Source: Azotosporobacter soli (lineage in GTDB: Bacteria; Bacillota; Negativicutes; SG130). Taken from it: a stretch of DNA of 64,000 nt. Below are positions 34,379-42,279 of the stretch, in pieces. Position numbers and translations under genes: made by a program. The DNA is taken from contig NZ_JAUAOA010000001.1 in the NCBI RefSeq assembly GCF_030542965.1, positions 124,001 through 188,000 of the forward strand. The letters are read 5' to 3'. The notes beneath the pieces are model-generated. The model was not told the origin of the DNA. It saw only the letters and a program-made list of their open reading frames with translations, and ran no database searches. The number at the start of each line of letters is the position of its first letter. Position 1 is the stretch's first letter.

Positions 34379-35200
34379 TTATTTCAGGAACCCGCCCGCA
34401 TAACCTGCGATTCCCAGGGCAAAAAGTCCGAAGATAATCGCAATCGCATTGACTTTCCGTTTTAACAGATACATGCAAAGGAACGTCAACGCCAGCGGCA
34501 GCATGCCGGGCATCAATTGATCCAAGATCGTCTGAACCGTCGTGACCACCGTTTTGCCGTCCGCACCGGTGACCGTCGAGACGACGAGCGGCACATTCAT
34601 GCTGGTCCACTTTGAAACCAGACAGCCCATAACGAACAGCCCTAAGATCGACGCGCCTTCCGTCAGCTTTTGCAGACGGTTGCCGGACATATCCGAAACG
34701 ATGCCCGTTCCGGTCGTGTAACCATATTGAAGGCCGTAGTATTTTGTCGCAAGCCGGATTACGTTAAAGGATAGGAAAAATAAGATCGGGCCTAGAATGG
34801 TGCCGCTCAAGGCCAGCGACGCTCCCAGCGCAGCGGTAACTGGACGTATCGTCCCCCAGAAGATCGGGTCGCCGACACCGGCAAGCGGCCCCATCAGGCC
34901 GATTTTCACGCCGCTGATCGACGCGTCGTCAATGTTCGCTCCATTCGCGCGCTGTTCTTCCATTGCGGCGGTGATCCCCATGATCGGCGCCGAGATGAAC
35001 GGTTGCGTATTGAAGAATTCCAAATGCCGTTTCAAAGCCTGTTTTAATTCTTCGCCTTTATATAAGCGTTTCAGCGCCGGAATCATGGTCACGCAAAAGC
35101 CCATCGACTGCATTCTTTCAAAATTAAAGGACGCCAACAAAAAATTAGAACGGATAAACATATTGAACAGATCGCCTTTGGTTAATTTCTTTTCACTCAT
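34379..35200 (-). CDS. PTS mannose-family IID component
   Basis: A 273-residue membrane subunit typical of IID: the N-terminal RSNFLLASFNFERMQSMGFC, PALKRLYKGEELKQALKRHLEFFNTQPF, GLMGPLAGVGDPIFWGT and a hydrophobic C-terminus. With IIC it forms the sugar channel across the cytoplasmic membrane. GGGAGG precedes the ATG. It starts 14 bases after the IIC stop. Confidence 0.95.
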   Translation of the reverse strand: MSEKKLTKGDLFNMFIRSNFLLASFNFERMQSMGFCVTMIPALKRLYKGEELKQALKRHLEFFNTQPFISAPIMGITAAMEEQRANGANIDDASISGVKIGLMGPLAGVGDPIFWGTIRPVTAALGASLALSGTILGPILFFLSFNVIRLATKYYGLQYGYTTGTGIVSDMSGNRLQKLTEGASILGLFVMGCLVSKWTSMNVPLVVSTVTGADGKTVVTTVQTILDQLMPGMLPLALTFLCMYLLKRKVNAIAIIFGLFALGIAGYAGGFLK

Positions 35201-35214
35201 TCTGGTCGCCCTCC

Positions 35215-35982
35215 CTATAAATCCAATTCATCTACGGTCTGCGTCGCTTCGCTGTATTTAGGGTTTAACTGGATATACAGAATCGCCAGTACCGTTCCCA
35301 CTACGCCGAAAGCAACCAGATTCAGATTGGTAAATGCAGCCACCACGAAGCCCAAGAAGAAAAATGGCATTAAATATTTGGCTTCCATCATGTTGATGAC
35401 CATCGCATACCCGACAACGACGATAAATCCGCCGGCAATTTGCAGACCGCGCGTAATGACTTCCGGTATCGACGCCAGCATCATATTAACGGTATCGGTT
35501 CCCGCAATCGCCGCAACCAATGCGGTCGGAATCGCGACGCGCAGCGCCTGCAGCGTCCAGGCAAGCAGGTGGCACATTTCAATGCCCCGGCAACTGCCGG
35601 CTTCGGCATACTTATCCGCCAGATGTTGAAAGAACGTCGTCGCCGACCGGACAAAGATCGTAAGCACCTGTCCCGCCGCCGCAATCGGAATTGCGACCGC
35701 GATGCCCGCGCCGATCGACTGTTTGCCGACGATGACCAAAATTGCGGCGATTACGCTGGCCAGCGCCGAATCCGGCGCCATCGACGCACCGACGTTCATC
35801 CAACCCAAAGCCATCAACTCCAGCGTACCGCCCAAAATAACCCCCGTCGTAACATCGCCTAAGACAAGACCGACCAGCGTACAGGCGATCAGCGGCCGAT
35901 GCCCCTGCCCTTCATCCACTACGCTTTCCAGACCTGTGATAGCCGCAACGATTATCAATAAGACCATTTGCAACTCGCTCAT
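35215..35982 (-). CDS. PTS mannose-family IIC component
   Basis: A 255-residue membrane protein of the mannose/fructose/sorbose IIC type, with ITGLESVVDEGQGHRPLIACTLVGLVLGD, GWMNVGASMAPDSALASVIAAILV and a row of hydrophobic helices. It forms the sugar translocation channel with IID. GGAGGGG precedes the ATG, 24 bases after the IIB stop. Specificity (mannose, fructose, sorbose, N-acetyl amino sugar) cannot be assigned from sequence. Confidence 0.93.
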   Translation of the reverse strand: MSELQMVLLIIVAAITGLESVVDEGQGHRPLIACTLVGLVLGDVTTGVILGGTLELMALGWMNVGASMAPDSALASVIAAILVIVGKQSIGAGIAVAIPIAAAGQVLTIFVRSATTFFQHLADKYAEAGSCRGIEMCHLLAWTLQALRVAIPTALVAAIAGTDTVNMMLASIPEVITRGLQIAGGFIVVVGYAMVINMMEAKYLMPFFFLGFVVAAFTNLNLVAFGVVGTVLAILYIQLNPKYSEATQTVDELDL

Positions 35983-36006
35983 TGCTACCCCTCCATTTAT
36001 ATCGTT

Positions 36007-36480
36007 TTATACCAGACTCATCAGATCAACCTTGCTGTCCCTGGCCACTTTTCTTACTTCCAACTCAATTCCTTTTGCATGTAATTTTTTAAATGCATCA
36101 ATATCCGCTTCATCTACCGCAACGGCTCCGGAGATCAACGTCTTGCCTTCTTTGTAACACATACCGCCGACATTCACCGATTTAATCGCTACCCCTCCTT
36201 CCACCAGCCGCAAGACATCATTTGGATTCGTGCACAGGAACATCGTTTTAAAATCGCTGTATTTCGGATTTTTATAGGCTTCCAACACCTTGTCAATCGG
36301 CAAAACATACGCCTTGATGCCCGGCGGCGTGACTTGCAGCAGCAGCGTCTTGCGCAAGGGATCGGCGGCGACTTCATCGCTGCAGGCAATGATCTTATTA
36401 CAGCCGGATTCCTTCACCCAAACCGTCGCTACCTGTCCATGGATTAATCGATCGTCAATGCGAGTCAAACAAATTTCCAT
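36007..36480 (-). CDS. PTS mannose/fructose/sorbose-family IIB component
   Basis: A 157-residue cytoplasmic IIB protein. TRIDDRLIHGQV carries the phosphorylated histidine, which accepts the phosphate from IIA and gives it to the sugar. GGAGG lies nine bases before the ATG, and the gene starts one base after the IIA stop, so translation is probably coupled. A close paralogue is encoded at the far end of the same operon. Confidence 0.93.
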   Translation of the reverse strand: MEICLTRIDDRLIHGQVATVWVKESGCNKIIACSDEVAADPLRKTLLLQVTPPGIKAYVLPIDKVLEAYKNPKYSDFKTMFLCTNPNDVLRLVEGGVAIKSVNVGGMCYKEGKTLISGAVAVDEADIDAFKKLHAKGIELEVRKVARDSKVDLMSLV

Positions 36481-36481
36481 C

Positions 36482-36901
36482 TTATAATTCCTCCTCCACT
36501 ACGTTTCCATATGTTCCGCTGAATGATTGCACCGCATTGCGCCCCGCCGTCATGGCCGTCTCCACCAAATCCGGCAACCCCATAAACGTACGCGGCATAT
36601 AAACTTCAAGCAGCATCGGCAAGTTAACTCCGGCAACAATGTCCATGTTCTCATGCTGCGCGACAATCCGGCTCGCCGCATTGTAAGGACTTCCGCCGAA
36701 TAAATCAACGACAAAAAGAACGCCATCTTTTTCGCCCAATTCCGCTATCGCCGTCTTATATTTTTCAACAAGCCCGTCCGCACTCTCGCCCGGTTCAAAC
36801 GTTATGCATTTTACTTTTTCCTGCTTGCCGAAGATCATCTCTGACGCCTTTACCAGTTCTTCTGAAAATTTCCCATGTGTACATACGATTAAGCCAATCA
36901 C
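36482..36901 (-). CDS. PTS mannose-family IIA component
   Basis: A 139-residue IIA domain protein with the active histidine in IVCTHGKFSEELVKA and the conserved VDLFGGSPYNAA. It accepts phosphate from HPr and passes it to IIB. The start is GTG, preceded by AAGGAGGGGG; an overlapping ATG is followed at once by a stop in another frame. It is the first gene of the operon, downstream of a sigma-54 promoter. Confidence 0.93.
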   Translation of the reverse strand: MIGLIVCTHGKFSEELVKASEMIFGKQEKVKCITFEPGESADGLVEKYKTAIAELGEKDGVLFVVDLFGGSPYNAASRIVAQHENMDIVAGVNLPMLLEVYMPRTFMGLPDLVETAMTAGRNAVQSFSGTYGNVVEEEL

Positions 36902-36933
36902 ATTTTCCCCCTCCTTTACTGCGTTATACTAAA

Positions 36934-36949
36934 GCAAATCGCGTGCCAA
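36934..36949 (-). promoter_or_regulatory. Sigma-54 promoter of the PTS operon
   Basis: Minus strand TTGGCACGCGATTTGC: GG and GC are ten bases apart and both boxes match the -24/-12 consensus. Transcription should begin near 36922, 20 bases before the GTG of IIA. Confidence 0.9.
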
Positions 36950-37020
36950 CTGGTGTATCATTCGCTTGAAGCGGCGCAGCAGCGCTTGTTTCCTCACTCT
37001 TCAAGACTTCATATTATTTA

Positions 37021-37080
37021 TTTGATACTCTGCTTCGTTTTTTGATACACTAGTAAGGTAGATTGCCCTTTCCGTGATAC
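37021..37080. promoter_or_regulatory. TGATAC repeat array, candidate LevR enhancer
   Basis: TGATAC at 37023-37028, 37043-37048 and 37075-37080, spaced 20 and 32 bases (about two and three helical turns), 100-160 bases upstream of the expected start. The first two share TTTGATAC. An inverted copy, GTATCA, lies at 36955-36960. Confidence 0.5.
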
Positions 37081-37202
37081 AAAATCGCCCTTCCTCTTTG
37101 TGTTGCCAATTTGAGTATTCTTACGATACTTAGTATAATCAACCTTGTCGTCGCTTTCGTTTCGTAACGCGGCACGGATTTTTTTACAGAAAGAAGACTT
37201 CG

Positions 37203-38102
37203 ATGAAAACAAGACATCTGAACGAGGGCATCGCCTATGCCCTACTGTCTTATATGATGTGGGGCTTTACGCCGGTTTACTGGAAACTGCTGCAACACAT
37301 ATCCTCCGCCGAAATCTTAGCACAACGGATTTGTTGGTCTTTTGTTTTTATGTTGGCGGTTCTATGCGTTAGCGGCAAAACTTCTGCGTTCGTTACGTTT
37401 CTTAACGATCTGCCCCGCCGACCAAGATCCTTTGGTGCGTTGTTTCTTGCCGCCGTACTAATCAGCGCAAACTGGGGTATTTTCATGTGGGCTGTGCTTA
37501 ACGGAAAGATCATCGAGGCAAGTCTTGGGCAGTACATCACGCCGCTTGTCAGCATGCTGGTAGGCGTAGTCGCGCTGAAAGAACGCCCCAGCCGCAGCGA
37601 AACGCTGGCATTTTTCCTGGCAGGAAGCGGCGTATTGCTCCTGACGCTTCACTACGGCGCTATTCCCTGGCTTGCGTTGAGTCTGGCGTTTAGCTTCGCT
37701 TTCTATGGCCTCGTCAAGAAAACGTTGCAAACGGACTCGTCCATCAGCCTCGCGCTTGAGACGCTGACGCTTGCGCCTCTTGCTTTGCTTTATTTATATC
37801 ATTTGTCGCTGCAAGCGCCTTTGCAATTTAACGACTCGTTTGTAAACGCAGCCTTGCTGGCCGGCAGCGGCGTCGTGACCGCACTGCCGCTCTTGCTCTT
37901 CACCAAGAGCGCTAAAACCGTTTCCTTATCCCGGCTCGTCATCCTGCAATATATTTCGCCGACGTTATCGCTGCTGACCGGTGTCTTCCTCTATCAAGAA
38001 ACGGTGAGCACCGTACATTGGCTCGCGTTTTTCTTCATCTGGTCAGCGCTGGCTTTGTATGCCTGTTCCTCTCTGCTGCAGCAACGAACGCGCGCAGCGT
38101 AA
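37203..38102 (+). CDS. rarD: RarD-type EamA-family transporter
   Basis: A 299-residue permease with ten hydrophobic segments of the EamA superfamily, RarD subgroup. Matching features are GIAYALLSYMMWGFTPVYWKLL near the N-terminus, EILAQRICWSFVFML, NWGIFMWAV and ASLGQYITPLVSMLVGVVALKERPS. RarD-like proteins are thought to export small metabolites or drugs; the substrate is not known. The ribosome site (AAAGAAG) is modest. It is divergent from the PTS operon and shares a terminator with sugE downstream. Confidence 0.9.
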   Translation: MKTRHLNEGIAYALLSYMMWGFTPVYWKLLQHISSAEILAQRICWSFVFMLAVLCVSGKTSAFVTFLNDLPRRPRSFGALFLAAVLISANWGIFMWAVLNGKIIEASLGQYITPLVSMLVGVVALKERPSRSETLAFFLAGSGVLLLTLHYGAIPWLALSLAFSFAFYGLVKKTLQTDSSISLALETLTLAPLALLYLYHLSLQAPLQFNDSFVNAALLAGSGVVTALPLLLFTKSAKTVSLSRLVILQYISPTLSLLTGVFLYQETVSTVHWLAFFFIWSALALYACSSLLQQRTRAA

Positions 38103-38123
38103 CCGTCTTGCACAAAGCCAAAA

Positions 38124-38167
38124 AGAAGGAGCCGTCTCAGAATGATCTGAGGCAGCTCCTCCTTTTT
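38124..38167. terminator. Bidirectional terminator (GTCTCAG family)
   Basis: AAGGAGCCGTCTCAG pairs with CTGAGGCAGCTCCT, then CCTTTTT, between convergent rarD and sugE. Confidence 0.8.
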
Positions 38168-38201
38168 ATCTTCCTTTATCTAAGTTTTTCCAGCGCATCC
38201 T

Positions 38202-38522
38202 CTAATGCGCCAGTTTCAAGCCGATCACCCCTGCAATAATCAAGAGTACGGACCCGATTCGCAGCGTCCCGATCGGGTCGTTATAGAGTATAATCCCCAA
38301 AACAAACGTACCAGCAGCGCCGATTCCGGTCCAGACCGCATACGCGGTGCCCATCGGGATGTCTTTCTGCGCCATGAACAGGCAATAACCACTAATCGCC
38401 ATCGATATCACCGCGATTGTAATGCCGGTTACCTGTTTTCCCTCTACCATCTGCGCCATTTTCAGTCCCAATGGCCAACCGATTTCAAACAATCCTGCAG
38501 TAATCAAATAAACCCACGCCAT
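38202..38522 (-). CDS. sugE: SMR-family guanidinium exporter (SugE/Gdx type)
   Basis: A 106-residue small multidrug resistance protein with four membrane helices. The catalytic Glu lies in LITAGLFEIGWPLGLK and the SugE/Gdx signature AYAVWTGIGAAGTFVLG is complete, followed by GVIGLKLAH. Gdx proteins exchange guanidinium for protons. AAAGGAG precedes the ATG at 38522; the open frame extends 29 codons further but has no site. A damaged second SMR gene lies about 440 bases upstream, so this was perhaps once a pair. I found no guanidine riboswitch in the leader. Confidence 0.9.
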   Translation of the reverse strand: MAWVYLITAGLFEIGWPLGLKMAQMVEGKQVTGITIAVISMAISGYCLFMAQKDIPMGTAYAVWTGIGAAGTFVLGIILYNDPIGTLRIGSVLLIIAGVIGLKLAH

Positions 38523-38896
38523 AACAGTATCACTCCTTTTCGTAATTTCATATCTTAGCATCAATAAGCCGCAACCGGTGCCGCTCACGCCGCCAGACTG
38601 CAGGAACAACGCTTCGTTTAAATAAAGAAAAACTTTTTCTTACCGTTTAGCCATCGCTTCCTGCAAGAAGGAACTATAGCGTTTGTCCGTATTTGCGATA
38701 TGGTCGCCCCCCTTTTTTTGCTTTTATTACTAAAGAACTTCGTTTTATCCCATTTTTTTCCTTCTTTTCTTGTTCGATTTTCTTTTTCGTTACACGATAA
38801 AAAAGATCTCTGCCTTCATTAAAAATCCAGTCGGCGACCGCTAACTCATTTTCTCAGTAGTTTAAGCGTCGCGCCGCTCAAACGTTCCGGGATAAA
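38523..38896. other. 374-base gap upstream of sugE
   Basis: AT-rich sequence with no gene seen. It has a short palindrome AAGAAAAAGTTTTTCTT near 38630 and a TTCCT/AGGAA hairpin near 38665, but no known riboswitch core. Confidence 0.4.
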
Positions 38897-38897
38897 G

Positions 38898-38934
38898 CGA
38901 AAGCTGTCTCAGTTTCGCACCGAGACAGCTTTCG
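38898..38934. terminator. Hairpin after the SMR remnant
   Basis: CGAAAGCTGTCTC pairs with GAGACAGCTTTCG; a perfect 13-base stem. It would have terminated the now degraded SMR gene. Confidence 0.7.
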
Positions 38935-38956
38935 TCTAATTTCTAACTCATTTCCT

Positions 38957-39040
38957 TCAATGCGACAATTTCAAGCCGTACGATCCCGCAATGATCAAAA
39001 GCACGAGAGCGCTGCGCATCGTTTCAACCGGATACCCCCT
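38957..39040 (-). pseudogene. C-terminal remnant of a second SMR-family gene
   Basis: Minus-strand translation gives GYPVETMRSALVLLIIAGS then YGLKLSH and a stop, matching the SugE tail DPIGTLRIGSVLLIIAGVIGLKLAH next door. Upstream of this an in-frame stop and then the end of the DAC-like gene follow at once, so the first three quarters of the gene are lost. Nucleotide similarity to the intact sugE end is plain. SMR genes often come as pairs, which fits loss of one partner. Confidence 0.8.
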
Positions 39041-39045
39041 AAGAT

Positions 39046-40104
39046 CTATGCATCGCGCTTCACGCCTTTATAGATCACCTGCCCGTCTTGCGACTGGAAA
39101 TAAGCGCCGACAAGTTCCGGAACGCCGCTTTCGAGCAACGCCATCATCGCTCTTTTTCTCGCTCCGCCGCTGACGCGCTTGGCGGTCGCTTGCGCCTCAA
39201 CGAACGCGTTATACGCCAAAAGACGGCCTTTCGTATCCATCACCGTGATCCCGTCCATATTGAACATTTCTAAAACCACGTCGATCAAGCCGTAGAATTT
39301 TTCGTCCATATATATATCCGTTATATCCTTAAGCAACGCCAATGCAATTGTTGAAATGTCGATCGGTTCCGGAAGCCAGATGCCGTCTTCGAGTATCGTA
39401 AGCGGCATCTGCGTATCCGCTTTTACAACTGCGCAAAGCGTTCCATGCACCTGCGCGACTGAGAGTTTGAAGATCTTATCAAAGACCCTGCACAAAATTT
39501 CCTTGTCACGAAGGTCTTTGATGCCGCTGACGATATCCTCTACCGCCGCGCCTATCACATCTTCCATTCTGGAGTTTTCGCTTCCGCACAGCCTGAAGTC
39601 AATGATCATTTCCCTTTTGAAGCCTTTGAATTTCAACTCAAAGTCGCTGAGAACCTCGATGCAGACGGCCGCGACATCTTCTTGCGCCGCATCCTCCGAA
39701 CGGAACAGAGAATCTGTTACACAATCGCCCATCGGGCCGCTGAAGAAACGGAAGATTCCATAGCCCACACTTTCCCCTTCCACATCGATGTATACATGCC
39801 ATCCGCTACGGCAGAAAGGGATCAGCGATTTTAAGTTCTTTTCAAAATGAAGTTCCCCGACTCTCACTTTTTTGATCGGCACTATATAGGCGTTGCTGAT
39901 CCGTTCCACGATCCTGGATTTGATCAGATTCCTGCTCAACACGATCCTCGGTTTAATTCTCCGCCCCTCTTCTTCATAACTACAGGCGCGCGACAGAAAA
40001 GAGAAAAACTGATCCGCCCATGGCGTGATGCAGACAATCCCTTCCGCGGTCAAAAAATCTGTAATCGTTTCCTGGCCGGACGAAAACACATATCTTTGCA
40101 CCAT
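39046..40104 (-). CDS. Uncharacterised protein with DisA/DAC-like C-terminal domain
   Basis: A protein of 352 residues from the chosen ATG. The C-terminal 150 residues resemble the diadenylate cyclase fold: MDGITVMDTKGRLLAYNAFV followed by GGARKRAMMALLES and YFQSQDGQVIYKGV. In true cyclases the motifs are DGA and RHR; here they read DGI and RKR, so catalysis is doubtful and a nucleotide-sensing role (as proposed for DACNV-type domains) is more likely. The N-terminal 200 residues are not recognised. GGGAG precedes the ATG at 40104; a start at 40242 after AAAGGAGG is possible but too close to that site. It is a single gene with no evident partner. Confidence 0.6.
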   Translation of the reverse strand: MVQRYVFSSGQETITDFLTAEGIVCITPWADQFFSFLSRACSYEEEGRRIKPRIVLSRNLIKSRIVERISNAYIVPIKKVRVGELHFEKNLKSLIPFCRSGWHVYIDVEGESVGYGIFRFFSGPMGDCVTDSLFRSEDAAQEDVAAVCIEVLSDFELKFKGFKREMIIDFRLCGSENSRMEDVIGAAVEDIVSGIKDLRDKEILCRVFDKIFKLSVAQVHGTLCAVVKADTQMPLTILEDGIWLPEPIDISTIALALLKDITDIYMDEKFYGLIDVVLEMFNMDGITVMDTKGRLLAYNAFVEAQATAKRVSGGARKRAMMALLESGVPELVGAYFQSQDGQVIYKGVKRDA

Positions 40105-40287
40105 CTTGCACACTCTCCCTGTTTTTTCACTTCGCTTTCCCCCGGCGCTTACAAATTTTTCATCCGGTGACGGCATGGGATACAGCGCATTTTTTTCTTT
40201 TATCTTATCATAACCGAGTAAATAGCAAAGCGCAAAGAACATCGCCTCCTTTCACGCGGATAAGAAAAAGCTCCATTAGCTGCGACA

Positions 40288-40334
40288 ATAAAACAAGGTC
40301 AACGGATAAGAACAAATCCGTTGACCTTGTTTTA
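40288..40334. terminator. Strong terminator after DUF3795
   Basis: A 20-base perfect stem, AAACAAGGTCAACGGAT with ATCCGTTGACCTTGTTT extended by AT pairs, 14 bases past the DUF3795 stop. Confidence 0.9.
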
Positions 40335-40347
40335 TCGTCCATACAAC

Positions 40348-40626
40348 TCAAGCCCGTTTCAATTCGACAAGTCGCTCTTGAATCTTTCTTTGATGTTCTT
40401 CTTCACTCCGGGCGGGGTCTTTTAACGAAAACCACAGATCACAGGGAACTTGCGCGCAAGCGCCGCAGGTCGGATAACCTTTTTCTTTTACGCAGCTAAA
40501 AATCGGACAGCAATCTTTCTCAATATACTTGGTCCAAAAAACTTTGCCCGCCTGTGCGTCGCATCCCGCGCACTCTTTGTTAAAATCGGGACATTTCGTA
40601 CAATCCACTCCACATACGCTGCTCAT
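40348..40626 (-). CDS. DUF3795-like cysteine-rich protein
   Basis: A 92-residue protein with ten cysteines in pairs (CGVDCTKCPDF, CAGCDA, DCCPIFSC, CGACAQVPCDLW), typical of DUF3795 proteins, probably a small zinc or iron-sulfur protein of unknown role. The ATG at 40626 is chosen because the family begins there and GGAGGG precedes it; the frame extends 19 codons upstream. It lies 75 bases after a WYL regulator gene on the same strand and is likely transcribed with it. Confidence 0.75.
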   Translation of the reverse strand: MSSVCGVDCTKCPDFNKECAGCDAQAGKVFWTKYIEKDCCPIFSCVKEKGYPTCGACAQVPCDLWFSLKDPARSEEEHQRKIQERLVELKRA

Positions 40627-40701
40627 TTCATACCCTCCGTAAAAATGTATTTTTTTAGAATTATACAGAGGATAATACGACAACTGTATGTCATATTTAA
40701 A

Positions 40702-41613
40702 TTACGCTTCGTATATTTTCACCGCTTGCCGTATTCGCGCCGCAACGTTGGCTCTGATATGCGGCGGTTCCAAGACCTCGACAAAAGCGCCGAACGATAA
40801 AATATAATTATACAGCCATTCATTTTCCGGAAACGAGACGGTCACGTCGTAATGGCCTGCTTCCTCTTTGCTGATAAAGGCATCGTCAAACTCGTCGTAC
40901 AAACGGTTCAGAACCTGCGGCTGAAAGCGCATTTTTATCGGCACAAGCGGTTCCGTAAATGCCTTATTCTCCTCGCACGCCGTTTCGGCAAGCGGGCAGC
41001 GCGTAAATTTCTCCTCGCTTATTTCCACATTTTTAATCCGCGACATGCGAAAAATTCGCTGCTGCCGGCGTTGTCGGCAAAACGCGATCAAATACCATGC
41101 ATAGCCTTTAAAGAGCAATTTCTCCGGCTCTGCAAAGCGGCAACTCCTCTTGCCGTCGCCGTTTACATATTCAAAACGAATCACCTTTCTCTCCAGCATC
41201 GCCTTTCGGATGTCGTTAAACTTGTTTTGCTCGTTCGGCGTACTGCTCCAAGCGGAAAAATCAATTTCAATCCAATCGTTTGGCGGCGCATTTTTAAACA
41301 GCGCCCCCATTTTTTCAAGAATCACATCCACATCCGGATAGTTGGTCACTTGCAGCGTCCTGACCGCCAACAGCAAGCTTTCGCTTTCCTGATCGGAAAT
41401 GATCGTCCGGTTGAGCGCATAGTCTTCCAGCAGCGCTATGCCGCCGCCATTGCCTTTACTCATATACACCGGCACGCCGGCTGACGACAGCACATCCACA
41501 TCACGATAAATCGTCCGGGTCGATACGCCGAAGCGGTCGGCGAGTTCCTTTGCGGTCACGCTTCCCTTATTAAGCAGCACCGTCGTGATTTCAAACAAGC
41601 GGTTGAGTTTCAT
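40702..41613 (-). CDS. WYL-domain transcriptional regulator (YafY-like)
   Basis: A 303-residue regulator with an N-terminal helix-turn-helix (RLFEITTVLLNKGSVTAKELA, RFGVSTRTIYRDVDVLSSAGVPVY) and a WYL ligand-binding domain (about 130-210, with GYAWYLIAFCRQRRQQRIFRMSRI), then a WYL C-terminal extension. Such proteins sense nucleic-acid or small ligands and repress or activate nearby genes. The ATG at 41613 is eight bases after AGAGGG. The only adjoining gene on the strand is DUF3795. Confidence 0.88.
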   Translation of the reverse strand: MKLNRLFEITTVLLNKGSVTAKELADRFGVSTRTIYRDVDVLSSAGVPVYMSKGNGGGIALLEDYALNRTIISDQESESLLLAVRTLQVTNYPDVDVILEKMGALFKNAPPNDWIEIDFSAWSSTPNEQNKFNDIRKAMLERKVIRFEYVNGDGKRSCRFAEPEKLLFKGYAWYLIAFCRQRRQQRIFRMSRIKNVEISEEKFTRCPLAETACEENKAFTEPLVPIKMRFQPQVLNRLYDEFDDAFISKEEAGHYDVTVSFPENEWLYNYILSFGAFVEVLEPPHIRANVAARIRQAVKIYEA

Positions 41614-41695
41614 TTTCATCACCCTCTTCAGTATAGCATCTAATATGACATTTACTTGTCACAGCTTTTAAAATTGCAATCCAAGATGAAAAAAA

Positions 41696-41729
41696 CAGCA
41701 ATTCGGCCATCTTCACGGCTGAATTGCTG
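41696..41729. terminator. Terminator after the CPCC gene
   Basis: CAGCAATTCGGCC pairs with GGCTGAATTGCTG, 16 bases past the stop of the minus-strand gene. Confidence 0.75.
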
Positions 41730-41745
41730 CTTCTGTAAAATCCTA

Positions 41746-42180
41746 TCAGTCCTCTAAATTCCTTTCCTTGTAAAATTGGTTGATTTTCAGACTTGTAATT
41801 TCATCTAGCTTGTTTTCAAGGTTAATTATTTCTTCCCAAATTTCATCCGCCCTGCATTGATTATTTAAAGTCTTACTTTCCTCGAATAATTTGATTAGAG
41901 ATTTCTTAATCTCTATTTCTTCGGGCCAATCACCAGAAACTATCCTTGTATCATTATCTGGAGAATACATTATTAGATACTTCTTAAAGTTAGCTCTTGC
42001 TTCTGTTAAGGAATATCTTTGATTAGGTCCGCCATATACTCTATCAGCATCTCTATCAGTCTGGCCATCATCTTCCCAATGACATAAGCCGCAAATATCC
42101 CATTGCGGCATTTGAGGGTGCATTCTTTTCGGTAATGTAAGATAGCCACAACAAGGACAACAGTCTCTAGAATTTGTCAT
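41746..42180 (-). CDS. CPCC-family cysteine-rich protein, possible immunity protein
   Basis: A 144-residue protein whose first 45 residues match the CPCC domain: CCPCCGYLTL, then WDICGLCHWEDDGQ, a likely zinc site, followed by GGPNQRYSLTEARANFKKY. CPCC proteins are common in the immunity gene arrays of polymorphic toxin systems, though their function is untested. The gene is markedly AT-rich against its neighbours, as is the next one upstream, suggesting acquisition together. No toxin gene is present. Confidence 0.75.
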   Translation of the reverse strand: MTNSRDCCPCCGYLTLPKRMHPQMPQWDICGLCHWEDDGQTDRDADRVYGGPNQRYSLTEARANFKKYLIMYSPDNDTRIVSGDWPEEIEIKKSLIKLFEESKTLNNQCRADEIWEEIINLENKLDEITSLKINQFYKERNLED

Positions 42181-42279
42181 TTCAGTTCTCCATTATTTTA
42201 ATGTTAAACTATTCCTGAATATATTCTGCTAAATTAGAAATAGCCATAATAGTCTTTTCTTTGTTTCCTGAAGCCCTAA

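Larger units (their letters stand above)
36902..37202. promoter_or_regulatory. Control region of the PTS operon
   Basis: No gene is seen. On the minus strand it holds the sigma-54 promoter and, farther upstream, repeated TGATAC elements; on the plus strand it must hold the promoter of rarD, which is not obvious. Confidence 0.6.

Noticed and set aside
34277-34610. 111-codon N-terminal extension of the Cof-type phosphatase
   Set aside because: It overlaps the end of the IID gene in another frame, and AAAGGAGG directly precedes the internal ATG.
38523-38720. Guanidine riboswitch upstream of sugE
   Set aside because: I looked for the ykkC-type, mini-ykkC and type III cores and saw none; only unrelated short hairpins are present.
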